DNA from: CAVUCH01 sp963739995
GTDB lineage: Bacteria > Acidobacteriota > Vicinamibacteria > Vicinamibacterales > JAENWD01
Direction of reading: 5' to 3'
Assembly (NCBI GenBank): GCA_963739995.1
Contig: CAVUCH010000020.1
Span: 1 to 64,000 of the forward strand
DNA: 64,000 nucleotides
Made by a program: the position numbers and the translations under genes
In this document: positions 58,099 to 64,000 of the stretch, piece after piece
How positions within the stretch are numbered: position 1 is the first letter of the stretch
Layout of the letters: each line of letters starts with the position of its first letter
Notes under the pieces: generated by a model
What the model saw: the letters and a program-made list of their open reading frames with translations, nothing else
What the model was told of the DNA's origin: nothing
Databases searched by the model: none

Positions 58099-61000
58099 AT
58101 GTCCCAGTTCGTCCACCTCCACCTCCACACGGAATTTTCGCTGCTCGACGGCGCCTGCCGGATTGACGAACTGCTCGACCAGGTGCAGAAGCTGAAAATG
58201 CCCGCGGTTGCCGTGACCGAGCATGGGAACATGTTTTCCGCGGTGGTGTTCCACGATCATGCGCGCGCACGCGGTGTGAAGCCGATTCTCGGGTGCGAGG
58301 TGTACGTGGCGCCGGGCAGCCGGCATCAGAAGGGCGGCCCGCCAGCCGAGAATTACAACCACCTGGTGCTGCTCGCGGAGACGCGCCAGGGCTGGCACAA
58401 TCTCATCAAGCTGGTGTCAGCCGGTTACACAGAGGGCTTCTACCGCAAGCCGCGCATCGACAAGGACCTGCTCGCGCAACACGCGGAGGGCCTGATCGGC
58501 TTGAGCGGCTGCCTGAAGGGAGAAGTCCCCTCACAGGTGTGCGGCTCGCAGGCTGCCGGCGCGCGTGCGTCGGCGGCGACCTTCCGCGACATCCTGGGCC
58601 CCGACAGCTTCTTTCTCGAGATGCAGTGGCACGGCATCGAGGATCAAAAAGTCGTAAACCGCGGGCTCGTGCCGATCGCGAAGGATCTCGGGCTGCCGCT
58701 CATCTGCACGAACGACGTGCACTACCTGAACCATGGCGACCACGTGCCGCACGATGTCCTGTTGTGCATCGGCACCGGAAAGACGGTGAACGATACCCAG
58801 CGCCTCCGGTATTACGGCGAGCAGTTCTTCCTGAAGACCGCCGAGGAAATGGCCGCCGTCTTCGGTGATTTCCCGGAGGCCCTCAGCAACACGCTGCTCG
58901 TCGCGGAACGCTGCGACGTCGACCTCGGACCCACCGTCAACCACCTGCCGGATTTCGATGTGCCCGCGGGCTCGACGCTCGACGAGTACTTCGAGCGGAC
59001 GGTGCGCGAGGGCTTTGCCGAACGTTTGTCGCGGCTGCGCCTGCTGCAGGCCGCAGGGTCGCTGCGACACCCGATTGAGGAGTACGAGCCGCGTCTCGCG
59101 TACGAGATCGCGATGATCAAGCGGATGAACTACGCCGGGTACTTCCTGATCGTCTGGGACTTCATCCGGTACGCGCGCGAGCACGACATCCCCGTCGGGC
59201 CCGGGCGCGGATCCGCGGCCGGCAGCCTGGTGGCGTACTGCCTGCGGATCACGGACGTCGATCCGCTCGAGTACGACCTCATCTTCGAGCGCTTTCTGAA
59301 TCCCGAGCGCGTATCGCTGCCGGACATCGACATCGACTTCTGCGAGCGGCGGCGAGGGGAGGTCATCGAGTACGTCACCCGCAAGTACGGCCGGGAGAAC
59401 GTTGCCCAGATCATCACGTTCGGAACGATGAAGGCGAAAGCCGCCGTGCGGGACGTGGCGCGTGCGCTCGACATTCCGCTGGCGGAAGCGAACAAGGTCG
59501 CCAAGCTGATCCCCGCGGCGCTCGACATGAGCCTCGCCAGGGCCGTGGAGGAGAACCCGATCCTCAAGGATCTGGAGCACAGCGATCCCCGGATCAAGGA
59601 ACTGCTCACGGTCGCCCGCCGGCTGGAAGGGATGACGCGACACGCTTCGACCCACGCGGCGGGCGTGGTCATCGCTCCCCGGCCGATCACGGAATTTGCG
59701 CCGCTCTACAAAGGGGGCCGCGACGAAATCGTGACCCAGTGGGCGATGAAGGAGGTCGAGCGCATGGGCCTCCTGAAGATGGATTTCCTGGGGCTCAGCA
59801 CCCTCACGCTGATCCACGACGCCCTCGCGGAGATCGAACGCACGACCGGCACAGCGCTCGATATCGATGCCATTCCCCTGGACGATGCGAAGACCTACCA
59901 GCTGTTCGCGGATGGTCAGACGTACGGCATCTTCCAGTTCGAGAGCTCGGGCATGCGCGACATCCTGCGCCGCGCGAAGCCGCAGCGGCTCGACGATCTG
60001 ATCGCGATGAACGCCCTCTACCGCCCCGGCCCCCTGCGGAGCGGGATGGTGGACGATTACATCGCCCGCAAACAGGGCACCAAGGAGATCAAGTACGAAC
60101 TGCCGCAGCTCGAGTCGATCCTGTCGGACACCTACGGCGTCATCGCCTACCAGGAGCAGGTGATGCGGATCGCTGCGACCCTGGCCAGCTTCACGCTGGG
60201 CCAATCCGACCTGCTGCGCAAGGCGATGGGAAAGAAGAACCCCGCCGTCATGCAGGCCCAACGCGAGAAGTTCGTCCAGGGCGCGGCGGCCAACGGCATC
60301 AACGAGAAGCGCGCCACCAAGATCTTCAACCTGATGGAGCACTTCGCGGGGTACGGCTTCAACAAGTCGCACTCGACGGCCTACGCCTACCTCGCGTACC
60401 AGACGGCCTACCTGAAGGCGAATTTTCCGTGGCACTTTGCCGCCGCGCTGCTGACGATCGAGGCGCAGAACACTGACAAGCTGGCGCTCTACCTGGGAGA
60501 GTGCCGCGACCGGGGGATCCCCGTGCTGCCGCCAGACGTCAACGAGAGCGAGCTCCGGTTCACCGTGACGCCAGCGGGCGTGCGCTTCGGCCTCACGGCC
60601 GTGAAGAACGTCGGCGAAGCCGCAATTCTCGCGGTGCTCGAGCACCGCCGCGCCCGCGGTCGCGTGGGGTCGTTGCCCGAGCTGTGCGAGGGCATCGATT
60701 TGCGGATCGTCAACAAGCGCGTGCTCGAGAGCCTCGTGAAGAGCGGCGCGGCCGATTCGCTCGCGCCGGTGCGCGCCGGCGATGCGCCGGCGCCTACTCG
60801 GCTCCTGCGACCGCGGCTGCTCGCCGCCCTGGACGGTGCGGTGGAGCATGGATGCCGGGTGCAGCGCGACAAGGATCAGGGGCAGGCGGACCTGTTCGGA
60901 GGCGGCGACGAGGACGGGGTGACGCTGGCGAGCGCCGTGCCACCGCTGCCAGATGCACGGGCATGGAGCGAGATCGAGCAGCTGAACTTCGAGCACGAAG

Positions 61001-61662
61001 CACTCGGCGTGTTCTGGAGCGGCCATCCCATCGACAGCCACGCGGCCGACCTGCGCGAGTTCGGCGCGCGCACGATCGCCGAGCTGGCACCGGGGGAAGC
61101 CGTGTCGGACCCGCTGGCCGAGGGTCCGGCACAGCGACCGGTGCCGAAGAGCGGTGACGAGGTCGTGGTGGCAGGGATCATCTCCGGCGTGCGCCCGCTG
61201 AAGACACGCAAGGGCGACCGGATGGGCGTCTTCACCCTCGAGGACCGCCAGGGAGGCATCGAAGTGGTGGTGTACACCGAGCCATTCGCACGCTTCGAGC
61301 GCCTGATCGAGAATGGCGGCCTCGTAGTGGTGCGGGGACGCCTCGACAAGGATGACGAAGAGTCGCGCCTGTACGCCTCCGATATCGCGCCGATCGAGAG
61401 CGTGCGCGAACGCCTCGCGCGCGAGCTGGCCATCACCATGGCTGTACCGCCGCACGGGCGGCAGACGTTCGAGGCGCTCGCCGCGCTGTTCGAGCAGCAC
61501 CGGGGTGACAAGCCGGTGACGCTGCACCTGGAGATTCGCGGGGGGACGCACCCGCTGCGTGTCCGGGCGCAGGTATCCCCGCAGATTCGCGTGAGGCCTT
61601 CGCCGGCGTTTCTCGCGGCAGTGCAGAAGATTTGTGGAGAAGGGTCCGTGCTGCTTCGTTGA
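58099..61662 (+). CDS. dnaE: DNA polymerase III subunit alpha
   Basis: 1187 residues from ATG 58099 (TTG 58090 is an in-frame alternative). The replicative polymerase catalytic subunit, DnaE1 type. The PHP domain begins FVHLHLHTEFSLLDGACR. The palm active site is in LPDIDIDFCERRRGEVIEYV (catalytic Asp about 409-413), preceded by VGPGRGSAAGSLVAYCL. The fingers contain KKNPAVMQAQREKFVQGA and HFAGYGFNKSHSTAYAY. An OB fold (VVAGIISGVRPLKTRKGDRM) begins near residue 1022. accA and recJ follow downstream after a 175-base gap. Confidence 0.97.
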   Translation: MSQFVHLHLHTEFSLLDGACRIDELLDQVQKLKMPAVAVTEHGNMFSAVVFHDHARARGVKPILGCEVYVAPGSRHQKGGPPAENYNHLVLLAETRQGWHNLIKLVSAGYTEGFYRKPRIDKDLLAQHAEGLIGLSGCLKGEVPSQVCGSQAAGARASAATFRDILGPDSFFLEMQWHGIEDQKVVNRGLVPIAKDLGLPLICTNDVHYLNHGDHVPHDVLLCIGTGKTVNDTQRLRYYGEQFFLKTAEEMAAVFGDFPEALSNTLLVAERCDVDLGPTVNHLPDFDVPAGSTLDEYFERTVREGFAERLSRLRLLQAAGSLRHPIEEYEPRLAYEIAMIKRMNYAGYFLIVWDFIRYAREHDIPVGPGRGSAAGSLVAYCLRITDVDPLEYDLIFERFLNPERVSLPDIDIDFCERRRGEVIEYVTRKYGRENVAQIITFGTMKAKAAVRDVARALDIPLAEANKVAKLIPAALDMSLARAVEENPILKDLEHSDPRIKELLTVARRLEGMTRHASTHAAGVVIAPRPITEFAPLYKGGRDEIVTQWAMKEVERMGLLKMDFLGLSTLTLIHDALAEIERTTGTALDIDAIPLDDAKTYQLFADGQTYGIFQFESSGMRDILRRAKPQRLDDLIAMNALYRPGPLRSGMVDDYIARKQGTKEIKYELPQLESILSDTYGVIAYQEQVMRIAATLASFTLGQSDLLRKAMGKKNPAVMQAQREKFVQGAAANGINEKRATKIFNLMEHFAGYGFNKSHSTAYAYLAYQTAYLKANFPWHFAAALLTIEAQNTDKLALYLGECRDRGIPVLPPDVNESELRFTVTPAGVRFGLTAVKNVGEAAILAVLEHRRARGRVGSLPELCEGIDLRIVNKRVLESLVKSGAADSLAPVRAGDAPAPTRLLRPRLLAALDGAVEHGCRVQRDKDQGQADLFGGGDEDGVTLASAVPPLPDARAWSEIEQLNFEHEALGVFWSGHPIDSHAADLREFGARTIAELAPGEAVSDPLAEGPAQRPVPKSGDEVVVAGIISGVRPLKTRKGDRMGVFTLEDRQGGIEVVVYTEPFARFERLIENGGLVVVRGRLDKDDEESRLYASDIAPIESVRERLARELAITMAVPPHGRQTFEALAALFEQHRGDKPVTLHLEIRGGTHPLRVRAQVSPQIRVRPSPAFLAAVQKICGEGSVLLR

Positions 61663-61685
61663 CCGGTCACATTGACCGTCGGCCG

Positions 61686-61703
61686 TCGACGGTCGACCGT
61701 CGA
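61686..61703. repeat. 18-bp perfect palindrome downstream of dnaE
   Basis: TCGACGGTCGACCGTCGA reads the same on both strands. It sits 23 bases after the dnaE stop in a stretch of repeated GACCGTCG-like units (61661-61720), with GTCGACGGT recurring near 61816. It has no poly-T after it, so it is not a classical terminator. Confidence 0.6.
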
Positions 61704-61837
61704 TCGTTGACGGTTCGCGGCCAGATCCGGCATCGTGCAGTGAACGACCACGCGCGGGGCCGGGCTTCAACCCGCCTGTCGGCGCGCTGTCGGCCGGCGG
61801 TGGACGGTGAAGCGTCGACGGTAACGACAAGAATCAC

Positions 61838-62812
61838 ATGCCAGACCTGCTTGAATTCGAAGAACCCATCGGCGTCCTCCTGAAGGAGGTCGAGGCGCTG
61901 TCGATGTTGCCGGCGACTCCCGAGCGCGAAGCGGAGATCGGCGGGTTGCAGCGGCGCGCGGAGTCGATCCGGGCCGAAATCTACCGACACCTGACGCCAT
62001 GGCAGCGCGTGCTGGTCGCCCGCCACCCAGCACGCCCGAGCGTTCTCGAATACGCGAGCCTCCTGTTCACCGACTTCGTCGAGATCCATGGTGATCGGCG
62101 GTTCGCCGATGATCATGCCATCGTGACTGGCGCTGCCGTGTACAAGGGCATGCCGGTGCTCATCGTCGGGCACCACAAGGGTGGCAGCGACACCAAGCAC
62201 AAGATCTTCAGGAACTTCGGCTATGCGAAGCCCGAGGGGTATCGCAAGGCGCTCCGGGCGATGCGGCTTGCCGAGAAGTTCGGCCGGCCCGTCATCGTCT
62301 TCGTGGATACGCCGGCCGCGTACCCGGGCGTGGAGTCGGAAGAACGCGGGATCGCCGAGGCGATCGCGGTGAACCTCCGGGAGATGGCGTTGCTCGACGT
62401 CCCCATCATCGTCAACGTGTGCGGCGAAGGCGGCAGCGGTGGCGCGCTCGGGATTGCCGTCGGCGACCGTATCCTGATGCACGAGTTCGCCGTCTACAGC
62501 GTCATTCCCCCTGAAGGCTGCGCCGCGATTCTCTGGCGCGACGCCTCGCGCAAGGTGGAAGCAGCGGCCGCGCTGAAGCTCACCGCAACAGATCTGCTCG
62601 CGTTCGGCATCATCGACGAGATCGTGCCCGAGCCGGTCGGCGGGGCACACAACGATGCGTCAGCCGCAGCGGCGCTGCTCGATACGGCGTTGAGCCTGTC
62701 GCTCGCGGCAGTCTCGACGCTGTCGTCGCGGGAGCGGCTGGATCAGCGGTACGAGAAGTTCCGGAACATGGGCCGCCTGGGGCTGGAGTTCGCCGACGAA
62801 GGCACGCGCTGA
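61838..62812 (+). CDS. accA: Acetyl-CoA carboxylase carboxyltransferase subunit alpha
   Basis: 324 residues. It transfers the carboxyl group from biotin on AccB to acetyl-CoA, the first committed step of fatty acid synthesis. The crotonase-type core is seen in HKGGSDTKHKIFRNFGYAKPEGYRKALR, VIVFVDTPAAYPGVESEERG, NVCGEGGSGGALGIAVGDRILM and YSVIPPEGCAAILWRD. The usual accD partner is not in the window. Its stop overlaps the ATG of recJ by one base (TGATG). Confidence 0.96.
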   Translation: MPDLLEFEEPIGVLLKEVEALSMLPATPEREAEIGGLQRRAESIRAEIYRHLTPWQRVLVARHPARPSVLEYASLLFTDFVEIHGDRRFADDHAIVTGAAVYKGMPVLIVGHHKGGSDTKHKIFRNFGYAKPEGYRKALRAMRLAEKFGRPVIVFVDTPAAYPGVESEERGIAEAIAVNLREMALLDVPIIVNVCGEGGSGGALGIAVGDRILMHEFAVYSVIPPEGCAAILWRDASRKVEAAAALKLTATDLLAFGIIDEIVPEPVGGAHNDASAAAALLDTALSLSLAAVSTLSSRERLDQRYEKFRNMGRLGLEFADEGTR

Positions 62813-64000
62813 TGGTTGCGCCGCTCATCTGGAACCAGAAGCCCTGCGACAACCGCGCGGCCGACGCACTGCAGCGCGCACTCGGTATCGAACCCATCAC
62901 GGCGCGGCTCCTGTGCCTGCGCGGTCTCGATACGCCGGATGCTGCCGCCCGCTTTCTGAATCCGTCCCTCAATCACCTGCTCGACCCCTTCGGCCTGGCC
63001 GACATGCACCCGGCAGTCGATCGGCTGCTGGCTGCGGTCAGCCGCCGGGAGCGCATTGCCGTCCACGGGGACTACGACGTCGACGGCATCACGTCGACGG
63101 TGATTCTCCGCCGCTGCCTGGAGCTGCTGGGCGGCGAGGTGGTGCACTTCATCCCCGACCGGCTGAAGGATGGCTACGGCCTGCAGCCCGCGACAATCGA
63201 GCGCCTGCACGCCGACGGCGCTCGCGTGGTCGTGTCGGTCGATTGCGGGATCCGCGGCGTCGAAGCGGCCCGGCGCGCGCGCGACCTGGGTGTCGACCTC
63301 ATCATCACCGACCACCACGAGCCGGACGGCACGCTGCCGCACGCGCTGGCGGTGATCAACCCGAAACGGCGCGACTGCACGTATGCCGACAAGCACCTCG
63401 CCGGCGTCGGCGTCGCATTGAAGGTCGTGCAGGCCCTCTGCGCACGCTCCGGACGCGACGCGTGGCTGCCCGCCTTCGTGAAGATCGCGGCGATTGGGAC
63501 CCTCGCCGACGTCGTGCCGCTCGTCGGCGAGAACCGCGTCATCGCAAAAATCGGCCTCGCGCTGCTCTCGAGAGGGCCGCACAAGGTCGGCCTGCGCGCG
63601 CTGATCGAGGCGGCTGGCCTCACGGGCAAGACGATCGACGGCTACCACATCGGCTTCGTGATTGCTCCCCGCGTGAACGCCGCCGGCCGGATGAGCAACC
63701 CGGACATCGCCACGCGGCTGCTGCTCGCGTCGGACGAGGCCATGGCGGGAGAGGCGCGCGGGCTGGCGGAACAACTCAACGAGGAGAATGTCCGACGTCA
63801 GCAGGAAGAGGCGGCCATCGTCGCTGCCGCGAAAAAGATTGTCGAGAACGATCCCGATATCGGCGCGCGCACCGTGCTGGTGGTGGCGGGGGAGGGATGG
63901 CACCGTGGCGTGATCGGGATCGTCGCGTCGAAGCTGGTGGACGCCTTTCAACGGCCCGCCATCGTGCTGTCGATCGACGGCGATACCGCGCATGGCTCGT
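62812..64000 (+). CDS. recJ: Single-stranded-DNA exonuclease RecJ, 3' end beyond the window
   Basis: 396 codons are present and the gene runs off the right edge. The DHH phosphoesterase motifs are clear: IAVHGDYDVDGITSTVILRR (motif I), VVSVDCGIRG (motif II), IITDHHEPDGTLP (motif III, DHH) and KIAAIGTLADVVPLVGENR (motif IV). A DHHA1-type region (GEGWHRGVIGIVASKLVDAFQRPAIVLS) follows at the end. RecJ degrades 5' single strands in mismatch, recombination and base-excision repair. The ATG at 62812 overlaps the accA stop, so they are co-translated. Confidence 0.95.
   Translation, partial: MVAPLIWNQKPCDNRAADALQRALGIEPITARLLCLRGLDTPDAAARFLNPSLNHLLDPFGLADMHPAVDRLLAAVSRRERIAVHGDYDVDGITSTVILRRCLELLGGEVVHFIPDRLKDGYGLQPATIERLHADGARVVVSVDCGIRGVEAARRARDLGVDLIITDHHEPDGTLPHALAVINPKRRDCTYADKHLAGVGVALKVVQALCARSGRDAWLPAFVKIAAIGTLADVVPLVGENRVIAKIGLALLSRGPHKVGLRALIEAAGLTGKTIDGYHIGFVIAPRVNAAGRMSNPDIATRLLLASDEAMAGEARGLAEQLNEENVRRQQEEAAIVAAAKKIVENDPDIGARTVLVVAGEGWHRGVIGIVASKLVDAFQRPAIVLSIDGDTAHGS

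Noticed and set aside
58531..61830. 1099-codon reverse open frame opposite dnaE
   Set aside because: It lies antisense to a full-length conserved polymerase; the translated product is low-complexity and His/Arg-rich with no family motif.

Overview
The window is GC-rich, densely coding bacterial chromosome, most likely from an Acidobacteriota member close to the Vicinamibacteria. The markers are an orphan MacB/FtsX-type permease of the acidobacterial duplicated class, two VWA proteins of which one fits the 'VWFA-related, Acidobacterial' class, Oar-like TonB receptors, FG-GAP/ASPIC (CRTAC1/UnbV) proteins, and many ATGA or TGATG stop/start overlaps. This placement is inferred from gene content, not from a phylogeny. 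No rRNA, tRNA, CRISPR array or insertion sequence was seen. No gene-free stretch exceeds 300 bases; the longest is 52457-52749.

Layout. 1-8896: a forward operon with a partial unknown gene, a radical SAM protein, an FAD oxidoreductase resembling flavin halogenases, a TPR/VCBS/ASPIC lipoprotein-like protein, a CRTAC1/UnbV protein and an RnfD/UnbU-like membrane protein. 8902-14384 (reverse): a small conserved protein, a secreted RraA-like protein, an outer-membrane protein with an in-frame TGA, and a frameshifted orphan permease. 14586-15102: two divergent mini zinc ribbons. 15217-18415: Tat-exported GH43 and a CHASE3 hybrid kinase. 18506-23369 (reverse): TonB receptor, APC permease and an AhpD-like peroxidase gene interrupted by TGA. 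23486-31065: DinB-like gene, a large exported unknown and two VWA proteins. 31119-34304 (reverse): a tight operon of GH108 lysozyme, alpha/beta hydrolase and TPR-trypsin protease. 34492-64000: mostly housekeeping (prfC, TrmH-type methyltransferase, DnaJ-domain protein, mutS, tsaB, rimI, psd, pssA, NtrY-like kinase, aminotransferase, guaA, dnaE, accA, partial recJ).

The most striking signal is at 18506-19075. The AhpD-type motif E-x11-C-x2-C-x3-H is intact except that the second cysteine codon, the attacking thiol in characterised AhpD, is TGA. Ten bases after it lies a perfect 6-bp hairpin with AGUUU in the loop, which fits a bacterial SECIS element. This is probably a selenoprotein. A second in-frame TGA lies between the signal peptide and mature part of the outer-membrane protein at 10606-11838 and is also followed by a perfect 6-bp hairpin with G at the second loop position. 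If both are read as selenocysteine, the organism has a selenoprotein repertoire that standard gene callers would truncate. Two genuine single-base frameshifts elsewhere in the window (near 14183 and 52320) warn that sequence errors or gene decay also occur, so the second case is less certain.

Other items worth following are the UnbV/UnbU-like locus without any polyketide synthase, the three-hydrolase operon whose products carry no signal peptides, and promoter -10 boxes lying about 10 bases before start codons that lack a ribosome binding site (tsaB, psd), which suggests leaderless mRNAs.
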